DNA of 64,000 nt, taken from Actinoplanes lobatus (GTDB lineage Bacteria; Actinomycetota; Actinomycetes; Mycobacteriales; Micromonosporaceae). Where the stretch lies: positions 5,390,501 to 5,454,500 of the forward strand of contig NZ_JACHNC010000001.1 of assembly GCF_014205215.1 (NCBI RefSeq), read 5' to 3'. Within the stretch, counting starts at the first letter, position 1; each line of letters begins with the position of its first letter. A model generated the notes under the pieces. It did not search any database. It was not told the origin of the DNA and saw nothing but the letters and a program-made list of their open reading frames with translations. The translations under genes and the position numbers were made by a program. Shown here one piece after another: positions 46,849-55,765 of the stretch.

Positions 46849-47778
46849 GTGCGAGTGTTCCGGGGCGCTGGGCGGGATCGGCTCGGGTGGTTCGCCGCCG
46901 TACCGCTCGGGGTCCTGGCCGCCGGGGCGATGGTCGCCCACCCGGCGCTGCCCGGCGGAAGCCTGCTGCCGACCTTCCTGCCGTGGCTGGGGTTGAGCGT
47001 TCTCCCGATCCTCGCCCTGGCCGCGTGGCGCCGCTCCGGGATCGCACTGGCCGCGGCGCTGTTCCCGCTGACGGCCTGGCTCGCCCTCTTCGGCGGTCAC
47101 CTCGTCCCGGCCCGGGAGCCCGCGCCCGATCTGGTCGCCGTGCAGCACAACGTCAGCGACGAGAACCCCGACGTGCCCGGCACCGTCCGCACGCTCCTGG
47201 AAGCCGACCCCGACCTGGTGGCCCTGGAGGAGGTCACGCCGGAGGCACTGCCCGCCTACCGGGCCGCGTTCCCGGCCGCCTACTCCCATCACAGCGTCCA
47301 CGGCACGGTCGCGCTCTGGTCCCGGCACCCGCTCGCTGAGGAGGCCGCGCTCGACATCCGCCCGGCGACCCTCGGCGCCGACTGGAACCGCGGCCTGCGC
47401 GCCGTCGCCCGCACCCCGTACGGGGACATCGCCGTCTACGTGGTCCACCTGCCCTCGGTGCGGCCCGGCCCGGCCGGCCTGGACGCGGAACGCCGCGACG
47501 ACAGCGCCCGCCGTCTCGCCGCGGCCCTCGCCGCCGAGCCGCTCGACCGGGTGATCCTCCTCGGCGACCTGAATGCCACCACGAAGGACCGTGGCCTCGA
47601 ACCGGTCACCTCCCTGCTCGGCACCGCCGAGTCGGATTTCGCCTTCAGCTGGCCCGCCGCGTTCCCGGTCGCCCGCATCGATCAGGTCCTGGCCCGCTCG
47701 CTGACGGTCACCTCGGTCCGCACCCTCCCCGGAACCGGCAGCGACCACCTACCGATAGCCGCGCACCTCCGCCGGTGA
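46849..47778 (+). CDS. endonuclease/exonuclease/phosphatase family membrane protein
   Basis: 309 residues. The N-terminal third has about three membrane segments (WFAAVPLGVLAAGAMVA, LLPTFLPWLGLSVLPILAL, AAALFPLTAWLALFGG). An EEP-family domain follows: DLVAVQHNVSDENPD, DPDLVALEEVTPE, YVVHLPSVRP, VILLGDLNATTKD and the C-terminal SDHLPIAAHL with catalytic His. These residues bind metal and cleave phosphodiesters. The active site faces outside the cell. Substrates in this subtype are not defined. GTG 46849 is the start. Confidence 0.82.
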   Translation: MRVFRGAGRDRLGWFAAVPLGVLAAGAMVAHPALPGGSLLPTFLPWLGLSVLPILALAAWRRSGIALAAALFPLTAWLALFGGHLVPAREPAPDLVAVQHNVSDENPDVPGTVRTLLEADPDLVALEEVTPEALPAYRAAFPAAYSHHSVHGTVALWSRHPLAEEAALDIRPATLGADWNRGLRAVARTPYGDIAVYVVHLPSVRPGPAGLDAERRDDSARRLAAALAAEPLDRVILLGDLNATTKDRGLEPVTSLLGTAESDFAFSWPAAFPVARIDQVLARSLTVTSVRTLPGTGSDHLPIAAHLRR

Positions 47779-47819
47779 GCGTCAGTGTGGCCGGCGCCGG
47801 GATCCGGCAGCATGGGTGC

Positions 47820-48704
47820 ATGCGACTGGTCTCCCTTCTCCCGTCCGCGACCGAGATCGTCTATGCCCTGGGGCTGGGCGACGATCTGGTCGGGGTGACG
47901 TTCGAGTGCGACGAGCCGGCGTCCGCCCGGCAGACGAAGGCGGTCGTGGTCGGTGGGCGGGACACCCGCGGTATGACGCCCGCCGAGATCGACGACTACG
48001 TGCGCACGCAGATGTCGGCCGGCGGCGACCTCTACACCCTGCACGCGGACGCGCTGGCCGGGCTGGATCCGGAGCTGATCCTCACCCAGGATCTGTGCCG
48101 CGTCTGCGCGCTGCCGTCGGGGCACGTCGATCAGGCGCTGAGCCATCTGGGCTGCCGGTCGGAGGTGCTGTCGCTCGATCCGTACTCGCTGGAGGAGGTC
48201 CTCGGCACGTTTGTCGAGGTGGCGCGCGCGGCGGGCGTACCGGAACGGGGTGTGGAGCTGGTCGGCGCTCTGCGGGAGAGGCTGCGCGGGGTGAGTGACG
48301 CGGTGGCCGGGAGGCGGCGACCGAAGGTCGCGGTGGTGGAGTGGGTGGATCCGCCGTTCACGGCGGGGCACTGGGTGCCGGATCTGGTGGTCGCGGCCGG
48401 TGGGGAGCCGGTGGCGGCGCGGGCCGGGAAGCGGTCGGTGCAGGTGTCGTGGGCCGAGCTGGCCGCGCCCGAGCCGGAGATCGTGCTGGTCACGCCGTGC
48501 GGTTACCACCTGGACGGTGCGGCCCGGCAGGCCGGGGCGGTGATCGAGCACTTCCCGAAGGCCGCGGTGTGGGCGATCGACGGGGACGGGCTGGTGGTCC
48601 GGCCGGGGCCGCGCCTGGTCGACGGGGTCGAGGCGATCGCCGCGATCCTGCATCCCGGGGCGGTCCCGGCGCCTGCCGAAGGAGCGATCCGGCGGGTCAG
48701 CTGA
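47820..48704 (+). CDS. cobalamin-type ABC substrate-binding protein without signal peptide
   Basis: 294 residues of the BtuF/class III helical-backbone binding fold: LVSLLPSATEIVYALGLGDD, LVGVTFECDEPASARQ, DPELILTQDLCRVCALPS, and PKVAVVEWVDPPFTAGHWVP. The start MRLVSLLPSATE goes straight into the domain, so there is no signal peptide or lipobox and the protein should stay in the cytosol. Cytosolic members of this family exist in Actinobacteria and their ligand is not established. No permease or ATPase is adjacent. ATG 47820. Confidence 0.82.
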   Translation: MRLVSLLPSATEIVYALGLGDDLVGVTFECDEPASARQTKAVVVGGRDTRGMTPAEIDDYVRTQMSAGGDLYTLHADALAGLDPELILTQDLCRVCALPSGHVDQALSHLGCRSEVLSLDPYSLEEVLGTFVEVARAAGVPERGVELVGALRERLRGVSDAVAGRRRPKVAVVEWVDPPFTAGHWVPDLVVAAGGEPVAARAGKRSVQVSWAELAAPEPEIVLVTPCGYHLDGAARQAGAVIEHFPKAAVWAIDGDGLVVRPGPRLVDGVEAIAAILHPGAVPAPAEGAIRRVS

Positions 48705-48773
48705 CCCGGGGCGCATCGGCGGCCGGGCGGTCGTCCTACGATCGTGGTGAACCACCGGACATGACGGAAACGG

Positions 48774-50639
48774 GTGACGATGGAGACGTTGGAGTTCCAG
48801 GCCGAGGCGCGCCAGCTACTGCAGCTGATGGTCCATTCGATCTACTCGAACAAGGACATCTTCCTGCGCGAGCTGATCTCGAACGCGTCGGACGCGCTGG
48901 ACAAGCTGCGCCTGGCCAAGTTGCAGGACGGCCTGGAGGCGGACACCTCCGACCTGCACATCGAGATCGAGGTCGACGCGGAGGCGCGGACGCTGACCGT
49001 GCGGGACAACGGCATCGGCATGACCCGCGACGAGGTCGTCGAGTTGATCGGCACGATCGCCAAATCGGGCACGGCCGAGCTTCTCGGCAAGCTCAAGGAG
49101 GCCAAGGAGAGTCCCGAGCTGATCGGCCAGTTCGGCGTCGGCTTCTACTCGACCTTCATGGTCGCCGACAAGGTCACGCTGGTGACCCACAAGGCGGGCA
49201 CCGAGGGCCACGGCACGCGCTGGGAGTCGGCGGGCGAGGGCACGTTCACGATCGACGACGCGCCGGACGCGCCGGTCGGCACCACGATCACGCTGCACCT
49301 GCGTCCCAAGGACGAGGACGACGCGCTCTACGACTACACCGACGAGTGGAAGATCAAGGAGATCGTCAAGCGGTACTCGGACTTCATCTCGTTCCCGATC
49401 CGCAAGGTCTCCGGTGACGGCGAGGCGGAGACGCTCAACTCGATGAAGGCGCTGTGGGCCCGGCCGCGCAGCGAGGTCACCGACGAGGAGTACCACCAGT
49501 TCTACCGGCACATCAGCCACGACTGGACCGACCCGCTCGAGATCATCAACATGAAGGCGGAGGGCACCTTCGAGTACGAGGCCCTGCTCTTCATCCCGGC
49601 GCGGGCCCCGCACGACCTGTTCCAGCGGGATGCCCGCCGTGGCCTCCAGCTGTATGTCAAGCGCGTCTTCATCATGGACGACAGCAAGGAGCTGATCCCC
49701 GACTACCTGCGCTTCGTCAAGGGCGTGGTGGACGCGGCCGACCTCTCGCTGAACATCTCCCGCGAGATCCTGCAGCAGGACCGGCACATCCAGATGATCC
49801 GGCGCCGCCTGGTCAAGAAGGTCCTCTCCACGATCAAGGACCTGATGGGCGGCAACCCGGAGAAGTACGCGACGTTCTGGCGCGAGTTCGGCCGGGCCGT
49901 CAAGGAGGGCCTGCTCGCCGAGCCGGACAACCACAAGCCGATCCTGGAGATCGCGTCGTTCGCCACCACTGCGCTCACTACCGACGGTGGCAGCGAGCCA
50001 ACCACCCTAGCGGCATACGTGGAGCGGATGAAGGAGGGCCAGGAGGAGATCTACTTCCTGACCGGCGAGAGCCGCTCCCAGGTGGAGAACTCGCCGCACA
50101 TGGAGGCCTTCCAGGCGGAGGGCTACGAGGTGCTGATCCTCACCGACCCGGTCGACGAGGTGTGGGTCGACGTGGTGCCCGAGTTCGACGGCAAGAAGCT
50201 GCGGTCCATCGCCCGGGGCACCGTCGACCTCAAGAAGGACGAGGAGGAGAAGCAGCCGGAGGGCGACTTCGGGCCGCTGCTCGGGTTCCTCACCGAGAAG
50301 CTGGACGAGCGGGTCAAGGAGGTGCGCCTGTCGCACCGGCTCACCACCTCGGCGGCCTGCCTGGTCAGCGATGCCGACGACATCACTCCGGCGCTGGAGA
50401 AGATGTACCGGGCGATGGGCCAGGAGGGGCCGCGGGTGAAGCGGATCCTCGAACTCAACCCGAACCATCCGCTGGTCGCCGGTCTGCGGTCGGCACACGA
50501 GCGCAAGGCCGACGACCCGGCCCTGCCGGACACCGCCGAGCTGCTGTACGGGACGGCGCTGCTGGCCGAGGGCGGCGACCTGGACGACCCGGCCAGGTTC
50601 GCCAAGCTGCTCGCCGACCGGCTCGCGCAGACGGTCTGA
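48774..50639 (+). CDS. htpG: molecular chaperone HtpG (Hsp90)
   Basis: 621 residues, full length. The N-terminal ATPase (GHKL) domain has IYSNKDIFLRELISNASDAL with the catalytic Glu and ATP-binding Asn, TVRDNGIGMTRDEV, and GQFGVGFYSTFMVADKV. Middle-domain motifs are ISHDWTDPLEI, FIPARAPHDLF and LNISREILQQD. The C-terminal dimerisation region is intact. It lacks the eukaryotic MEEVD tail, as expected. GTG 48774 is used; an ATG at 48780 is almost equal. A terminator hairpin follows. Confidence 0.95.
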   Translation: MTMETLEFQAEARQLLQLMVHSIYSNKDIFLRELISNASDALDKLRLAKLQDGLEADTSDLHIEIEVDAEARTLTVRDNGIGMTRDEVVELIGTIAKSGTAELLGKLKEAKESPELIGQFGVGFYSTFMVADKVTLVTHKAGTEGHGTRWESAGEGTFTIDDAPDAPVGTTITLHLRPKDEDDALYDYTDEWKIKEIVKRYSDFISFPIRKVSGDGEAETLNSMKALWARPRSEVTDEEYHQFYRHISHDWTDPLEIINMKAEGTFEYEALLFIPARAPHDLFQRDARRGLQLYVKRVFIMDDSKELIPDYLRFVKGVVDAADLSLNISREILQQDRHIQMIRRRLVKKVLSTIKDLMGGNPEKYATFWREFGRAVKEGLLAEPDNHKPILEIASFATTALTTDGGSEPTTLAAYVERMKEGQEEIYFLTGESRSQVENSPHMEAFQAEGYEVLILTDPVDEVWVDVVPEFDGKKLRSIARGTVDLKKDEEEKQPEGDFGPLLGFLTEKLDERVKEVRLSHRLTTSAACLVSDADDITPALEKMYRAMGQEGPRVKRILELNPNHPLVAGLRSAHERKADDPALPDTAELLYGTALLAEGGDLDDPARFAKLLADRLAQTV

Positions 50640-50645
50640 GGGAGT

Positions 50646-50675
50646 CCCGCCCGCCGGACCGATCCGGCGGGCGGG
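50646..50675. terminator. bidirectional 13-bp stem terminator (htpG/pfkB)
   Basis: CCCGCCCGCCGGA (50646-50658) pairs perfectly with TCCGGCGGGCGGG (50663-50675) around CCGA. It lies between the convergent stop codons of htpG and the kinase. Confidence 0.8.
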
Positions 50676-50684
50676 GCGGCCCGG

Positions 50685-51527
50685 TCAGGGAAGCGGCAGG
50701 TGGGCCAGCCAGGCGCGGGGCCCGGCGTGCGCTACCCGGGTGGCGGCCACGCGCACGGCGTACCCGATGGCGGTTTGAAGATCGTCGCTCTGGGTGAGGG
50801 CGACGGCGAGCGCGCCGTGGAAGGCGTCGCCGGCGCCGGAGGTGTCGACCGCCGTGACCCGCGGCACCGGGACGTGTCCCGATGAGCCCGCGCTGAACCA
50901 GCTCACCGGCGCGTCACCGTGGGTGATCACCACGTGCGGCGCGGGGACGGCGGCCGCGATCGCCGCGTCGCCCGGACCGGCCGCCGCCGGATGGCGGAAG
51001 TCGCCGGAGCAGGCCACCACCTCGGCGTGCGGGAAGACGTCGGCGAAGACCGGGCGCCAGCTTCCGGCGTCGACCAGCAGGCGCCGCGCCGACCGCGCCG
51101 CGGCCATCGCCAGCGCGGGATGATGTCCGTCGACCAGCGTCAGGTCCGCGTCCGGCAGACCCCTCTCCGGTACGGCCACCGCACGCGTCCCGGCGTTGCG
51201 GCTGACGATCGTCCGTTCACCGGTCGCGTCGAGCACCGTGACGGCGGAGACCGGCGGCGGCTGTTCCGCATCGGGCGCCGCGTCGATCAGGGTCACCCCG
51301 TGCGCGGCCAGATCAGCCCGCACCAGGTCACCGAGCGGATGCGCGCCGACCGCGGTGACCAGCGTGACGTCGGCGCCGAGCGCGGCCGCGGTGACCGCCG
51401 CGTTGGCCGCCGGCCCGCCCGCCGCCACGTCCACCGACTCGGACTGCACCTTCTCGTCGATGCCCGGCATCCGCGCGACCCGCTGCACGAGGTCGACCGT
51501 GGCCAGGCCGACGCACAGGATGCGCAC
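50685..51527 (-). CDS. PfkB family carbohydrate kinase
   Basis: 280 residues. The ribokinase-type fold is shown by the N-terminal ILCVGLATVDLVQRV, the glycine pair AAGGPAANAAVTAAALGADV and the C-terminal signature VTAVDTSGAGDAFHGALAVA with its catalytic Asp. Shorter than typical fructokinases, it matches actinobacterial ribokinase-like enzymes; the sugar is not predictable. GTG 51527 starts one base after the stop of the small upstream membrane protein (TGA C GTG), so the two form an operon. Confidence 0.83.
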   Translation of the reverse strand: MRILCVGLATVDLVQRVARMPGIDEKVQSESVDVAAGGPAANAAVTAAALGADVTLVTAVGAHPLGDLVRADLAAHGVTLIDAAPDAEQPPPVSAVTVLDATGERTIVSRNAGTRAVAVPERGLPDADLTLVDGHHPALAMAAARSARRLLVDAGSWRPVFADVFPHAEVVACSGDFRHPAAAGPGDAAIAAAVPAPHVVITHGDAPVSWFSAGSSGHVPVPRVTAVDTSGAGDAFHGALAVALTQSDDLQTAIGYAVRVAATRVAHAGPRAWLAHLPLP

Positions 51528-51528
51528 G

Positions 51529-51687
51529 TCAGTCGTTGGCCAGTTCCACGAAGAACGTGCCGATGTTGGTGAAGATGTCGGCTATGCCCTGCCCGATGCT
51601 GCGGGTCACGTCGGCGGCCGAGGCCGGGTCGGTGCCGATCCAGAAGATGAGCAGGAACAGCAGGATCCAGCCCAGAATCTTCTTCAT
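51529..51687 (-). CDS. small membrane protein, 52 aa
   Basis: 52 residues. It has a single hydrophobic segment (KKILGWILLFLLIFWIG) that could be a signal peptide with cleavage after PASA, leaving ADVTRSIGQGIADIFTNIGT as a short amphipathic helix. ATG 51687 has GGAG 6 nt upstream, and the longer frame to 51783 is not supported. It is one base ahead of the kinase gene. The family is found as a short membrane peptide in many Actinobacteria; its role is unknown. Confidence 0.7.
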   Translation of the reverse strand: MKKILGWILLFLLIFWIGTDPASAADVTRSIGQGIADIFTNIGTFFVELAND

Positions 51688-51809
51688 CGGAGCTCCTCCA
51701 CTGGTGCAACGCCGCCCAAGATCGTGACACAACCTCGCAACCGCCGCAGGCGGGCGCGCCGCACGGGGGTAAATGGCAGTCACTTGTTTTTGAGAGCTAC
51801 TGTCATTTC

Positions 51810-53297
51810 ATGGCAACTTCCTCATCACCCCGGCGCTGGTACGCGCTGATCGCCCTCGCCCTCTGCACCCTGGCCATCGGTCTGGACAGCACGGTCCTCA
51901 GCGTCGCGCTGCCCACCCTGGCCCGCGACCTCGGCGCCACCACCGGCGACCTCCAGTGGTTCACCACGTCGTACCTGCTGGTCCTGGCCGCCGCGCTGCT
52001 CCCGGCCGGCATGCTCGGCGACCGGTACGGCCGCAAGCGCCTCCTCCTGATCGCCCTGGTCCTGTTCGGCGCCGCGTCGGCCGCCTGCGCCTGCGCCGAG
52101 ACCACCGGCCAGCTGATCGCCGCCCGCGCCGCCCTCGGACTCGGCTCCGCGGTGATCCTGGCCCTGATGGGCGCCGTCCTCACCGTCCTGTTCGGCGAGG
52201 ACGAGCGGCCCCGCGCCCTGTCCGTCTGGGTCACCGCCAACGCGCTCGGCGTACCGCTCGGACCGCTGCTCGGCGGCTGGCTGCTCGACAACTTCCACTG
52301 GGGTTCGGTCTTCCTGATCAACCTGCCGCTCGTCGTCCTCGGGCTGGTCGCCGTGGCCACCCTGCTGCCCGAGTCGCACGGCGACCGGGAGCGCCGCTTC
52401 GACTGGCTCGGCGTGGTGCTGTCGGCTTCCGGGCTGGTCGCTCTGACGTACGGCATCATCGAAGCCGGGGAACGTGGCTGGAGTGACCCGCGCGCCCTGC
52501 TCACCATCGCCTTCGGCGTGCTCGCGCTCGGCGCGCTGGTGTTCTGGCAGCGGCGCGCGTCCGCCCCGCTGATCGAACTCGAACTGTTCCGCGACCGCGC
52601 GTTCACCGGCGGCACCGTGCTCTCCACGATCGCCGGATTCGCCTTCTTCGGGCTGCTCTTCGCGTTGCCGCAGCTGTTCCAGGCGGTCGGCGGCCACGAC
52701 GCGCTCGGCACCGGCATGCGGCTGCTCCCGGTGATCGGCGGCCTGATCGCCGGCGCCCGGGCCGCCGACCGGCTCACCGCCCGGCTCGGCGCCCGTACCC
52801 TGATCGCCGCCGGGCTCACGGTGATCGCCGTGGCCCTCGCGGCCGGCGCCGTCCTCGGCTACACCCTGTACGGCGTGTGGGTCACCGCGGCCGGTGTGGG
52901 TCTCGGCCTCACCATGCCGCCGGCCATGAACGCCGCCCTCGGCGCGCTCACCCCCGGCCGCAGCGGCGTCGGCAACGCCATGGTGCAGTCGATGCGGCAG
53001 GTCGGCAGCGCGATCGGCGTGGCGGTGCTCGGCACGGCGATGAACACCGCCTACCGCGACGCGCTGCCCGCCGCCGCGCCCGACGGGGTTCGCGACAGCG
53101 TCACCGCCGGGGTCGCGGTCGCCGGGCGGCTCGGCGATCCGGTGCTGCTCGGTGCGGTGCGGGCCGCGTTCACGGACGGGATGGGTGTGTCGCTGCTCGT
53201 GGCGGCCTTGGTGTCGGCGGTGGGCGCGGTGCTCGCGCTGGTGCTGCTCCCGGCGCGGATGGAGCGGGCGGCGGTGCCGGCGGAATCCGGGACATGA
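51810..53297 (+). CDS. MFS drug exporter, DHA2 (EmrB/QacA) type
   Basis: 495 residues with 14 predicted membrane helices. The DHA2 family motif GLDSTVLSVALPTLARDLGA (motif D1) is at residues about 17-36 and LPAGMLGDRYGRKRLLLIAL (motif A) near 66. Motif C-like LGPLLGGWLLDNFHW follows. It exports drugs or other amphiphiles in exchange for protons. It is directly followed by a TetR regulator gene whose start region is a duplicated copy of this gene's 3' end. Its last residues are MERAAVPAESGT. Confidence 0.88.
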   Translation: MATSSSPRRWYALIALALCTLAIGLDSTVLSVALPTLARDLGATTGDLQWFTTSYLLVLAAALLPAGMLGDRYGRKRLLLIALVLFGAASAACACAETTGQLIAARAALGLGSAVILALMGAVLTVLFGEDERPRALSVWVTANALGVPLGPLLGGWLLDNFHWGSVFLINLPLVVLGLVAVATLLPESHGDRERRFDWLGVVLSASGLVALTYGIIEAGERGWSDPRALLTIAFGVLALGALVFWQRRASAPLIELELFRDRAFTGGTVLSTIAGFAFFGLLFALPQLFQAVGGHDALGTGMRLLPVIGGLIAGARAADRLTARLGARTLIAAGLTVIAVALAAGAVLGYTLYGVWVTAAGVGLGLTMPPAMNAALGALTPGRSGVGNAMVQSMRQVGSAIGVAVLGTAMNTAYRDALPAAAPDGVRDSVTAGVAVAGRLGDPVLLGAVRAAFTDGMGVSLLVAALVSAVGAVLALVLLPARMERAAVPAESGT

Positions 53298-53411
53298 GGA
53301 ACGGCCTCCGCTCCCGGCGCGGAGTCCGGGACATGATGAACGGCCTCCGCTCCCGGAACGGATGGAGCGGGCGGCGGTGCTGGCAGAATCCGGGACATGA
53401 CGAACGGCCTC
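53259..53411. repeat. duplicated MFS-stop/TetR-start junction
   Basis: ATGGAGCGGGCGGCGGTG starts at 53259 (inside the MFS 3' end) and again at 53362. GACATGA-type start motifs followed by AACGGCCTCCG occur at about 53291, 53330 and 53394. The MFS stop uses the first copy and the TetR start the third. This leaves a 100-bp spacer where an ATGA overlap probably once existed. Confidence 0.85.
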
Positions 53412-53984
53412 CGTGAGCGCAAGAAGGCGAAGACCCGGGCCGCGATCCGCGACCACGCCCTGCGGTTGTTCGAGGAGCGGGGGTACGCGGCGACCACCGT
53501 GGACCAGATCGCGGACGCGGCCGAGGTCTCGCCCAGCACGTTCTTCCGGTACTTCCCGACGAAGGAGGACGTCATCCTGGTCGACGACGTCGACGAGGTG
53601 CTGCTCGGGGCGATCCGGGCCCAGCCCGCCGGGGTCCCGCCGATCGAGGCGATCCGGCGGGCCATGCGCGAGGTGTTCGACGCCATGAGCCCGGAGGCGT
53701 GGGAGTTCGAACGCCGCCGGCAGCGGCTGGTGCTCATCGTGCCCGAGTTGCGGATGCGCATGCTCCAGCAGATGACCGGGGCCATCGACCTCATGGCCGG
53801 GGTGATCGCCGAGCGCGCCGGCCGTCCGGACGGCGACTTCGCCGCCCGGGTGACCGCGGGCGCCGCGGTCGGGGCGATGCTGTCGGTGCTGCCGACCGGC
53901 CACATCGACGGGGTTCAACCGGCCGACTTCCAGCGGGTGGAACAGGCTCTCACGCTGCTGCAGAACGGTCTGCCCCTGGACTGA
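53397..53984 (+). CDS. TetR family transcriptional regulator
   Basis: 195 residues. The N-terminal helix-turn-helix (residues about 10-57) reads KTRAAIRDHALRLFEERGYA, TTVDQIADAAEVSPSTFFRY and FPTKEDVI. The C-terminal ligand domain is divergent, as in efflux regulators. It lies 100 bp after the MFS gene and most likely represses that exporter, responding to its substrate. ATG 53397 is the third of three similar start contexts. Confidence 0.88.
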   Translation: MTNGLRERKKAKTRAAIRDHALRLFEERGYAATTVDQIADAAEVSPSTFFRYFPTKEDVILVDDVDEVLLGAIRAQPAGVPPIEAIRRAMREVFDAMSPEAWEFERRRQRLVLIVPELRMRMLQQMTGAIDLMAGVIAERAGRPDGDFAARVTAGAAVGAMLSVLPTGHIDGVQPADFQRVEQALTLLQNGLPLD

Positions 53985-54050
53985 CCGGGCGCCCTTGCAT
54001 CGGCAGGCTTGAATGGGTCGCGTTGCTGTCGCCGACCCGTGAGGTTGCCC

Positions 54051-55562
54051 ATGCGCCGCATCACCGTACCGATCGCTCTGCTCGCCCTGTTCGGACCGGC
54101 CGTCCCGGCGGCGGCCGCCCAGGCCGCGCCACCATCGCCGTCCATCGCCTGGACCGCGTGCGATCCCGCGGAGGAGGCCCCGGAAGGTCTGCTCTGCGCC
54201 ACGATCAAGGTTCCGGTCGACTGGTCGAAGCCGGGCGGGCCCACCATCGACCTGGCGCTGGCCAAGCGGCCCGCCACCGACCCGGCCCGGCGGATCGGCT
54301 CGCTGCTGATCAACCCCGGCGGGCCGGGCGGCTCCGGGGTCGACTTCGCCTACTTCTCCGGTGAGGCGTTCTCGCCGGCCGTCACCGACCGCTTCGACGT
54401 CGTCGGGTTCGACCCGCGCGGGCAGGCCCGCAGCAGCGTGATCAACTGCGACAGCGAGCTGATCGGCGCCCAGGCGATCCGGCTCTACCCGGACGATCAT
54501 GCGGAGTACGCCGACCTGCGCGCCACCAACAAGGCCCTCGCCCTGAGCTGCCGCGAACTGAGCGGCCCGCTGGTGAAGTACGTCGACACCGCCGGCGTGG
54601 CCCGGGACATGGACGCCATCCGCGCCGGGCTCGGCGAGAAGAAGATCAGCTACTACGGCGTCTCCTACGGCACCATGATCGGCCAGCAGTACGCCGAACT
54701 GTTCCCGGGCCGGATCCGCGCCCTGGCCCTGGACTCGAACATGGACCACGCGCAGACCATCGCGGGCTACCAGAAATGGGAGACGCTCGCCATGGAGGGC
54801 TCGTTCCTCCAGTTCACCGCCTGGTGCGACCGGACCGAGGCCTGCGCGCTGCACGAGCAGGGGGCCCTCGCCCACTTCGACGAACTGTACGCCCGGGCCG
54901 AGGCCGGCGAGCTGATCGTCGACGGGGCGCCGCTACCGCCGGAGGACCTGGTCAACTGGGTCTTCGGCTACATGTACAACCCGAACTCCTGGTTCGACCT
55001 CGCGGAAACGCTGATCTACATCCAGGAGGGCGGCGAGAGCGCTCGCGGCGAGCCCGCGCCCAACGGGTACCTGCCGGTGATGTGCTCCGACTTCCACTTC
55101 GACGTCGGAGCCTTCCCGGTGATGCGGGCCATCGAGCTGGCGCAGAACCGGCTCGCCCCGCACACCCGGCTCAACCCGTTGGCCTGGTCCGATCTGGCCA
55201 GCTGCCAGAACTGGCCGTGGGAGGTCACCAACCCGCCGCACCGGCTGCGGGCGTCGGCCAAGCTGCCGCCGATCCTGCTGGCCAACAGCCGGTGGGACGT
55301 CGCCACCCCGTACGAGTGGGGCACCAGCCTGGCAAGCCAGCTGCCGAGCGCCACGTTCCTGACCTACGACGGCGTGGGGCACGGCACCTACTGGCGCAGC
55401 GACTGTGCCCGGGCGGCGATCGACACGTACCTGGTCGAGCTGCGTACCCCGAAGAAGGGCACGCACTGCCCGGCCGTCTTCCCGTCGTCGCCGGTCACCG
55501 CGCAGGCGGCACCGACGGTGGTGGACCCGCTGCCTGAGTTGACCGGCCCGTCCCGCCGGTGA
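54051..55562 (+). CDS. secreted S33-type alpha/beta hydrolase (tripeptidyl aminopeptidase-like)
   Basis: 503 residues. Signal peptide residues 1-26 (IALLALFGPAVPAAAAQAA). The hydrolase domain shows the oxyanion segment NPGGPGGSGVDF, FDVVGFDPRGQARSS, nucleophile elbow YYGVSYGTMIGQQ with Ser, acid Asp in ANSRWDVATPYEWG, and His in DGVGHGTYW, with the TAP-like C-terminal domain. Actinobacterial members release tripeptides from protein N-termini. ATG 54051 has GAGG 7 nt upstream. It is followed by a repeat-bearing hairpin region. Confidence 0.87.
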   Translation: MRRITVPIALLALFGPAVPAAAAQAAPPSPSIAWTACDPAEEAPEGLLCATIKVPVDWSKPGGPTIDLALAKRPATDPARRIGSLLINPGGPGGSGVDFAYFSGEAFSPAVTDRFDVVGFDPRGQARSSVINCDSELIGAQAIRLYPDDHAEYADLRATNKALALSCRELSGPLVKYVDTAGVARDMDAIRAGLGEKKISYYGVSYGTMIGQQYAELFPGRIRALALDSNMDHAQTIAGYQKWETLAMEGSFLQFTAWCDRTEACALHEQGALAHFDELYARAEAGELIVDGAPLPPEDLVNWVFGYMYNPNSWFDLAETLIYIQEGGESARGEPAPNGYLPVMCSDFHFDVGAFPVMRAIELAQNRLAPHTRLNPLAWSDLASCQNWPWEVTNPPHRLRASAKLPPILLANSRWDVATPYEWGTSLASQLPSATFLTYDGVGHGTYWRSDCARAAIDTYLVELRTPKKGTHCPAVFPSSPVTAQAAPTVVDPLPELTGPSRR

Positions 55563-55581
55563 TCATGGCGTAGGGGCGCCG

Positions 55582-55687
55582 CTGGTCGCGGCCCGCGGGC
55601 CGACCGCTTTGCGGGCCGCTTTGCGGGCCGCTTGGCGGGACCGCTTTGCAGGCCGCTTGGCGGGACCGCTTGGCGGGCCGCGACCAG
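55582..55687. repeat. 12-13-bp tandem repeats enclosed by a 13-bp inverted repeat
   Basis: CTGGTCGCGGCCC (55582-55594) is inverted perfectly at 55675-55687. Between them CGCTTTGCGGGC-like units repeat about six times (55605-55680). It probably ends transcription of the peptidase gene as one large hairpin. Confidence 0.75.
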
Positions 55688-55734
55688 AACCCGGTTCGCC
55701 GGGCGAAATCCTCGACCCCGCCGGACCGTGGATT

Positions 55735-55746
55735 GAAACAGGTTTC
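55735..55746. promoter_or_regulatory. candidate operator upstream of gntP
   Basis: GAAAC AG GTTTC, a perfect inverted repeat, lies 20 bp before the permease start in an AT-richer segment. It may be a regulator site for the gluconate permease; the regulator is not in the window. Confidence 0.35.
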
Positions 55747-55765
55747 GATGGGGTAGAGCCGCCCC

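Noticed and set aside
51825..54875. 1016-codon minus-strand open frame opposite the MFS, TetR and peptidase genes
   Set aside because: Same reason: no domain, strongly biased composition, crosses three supported genes.
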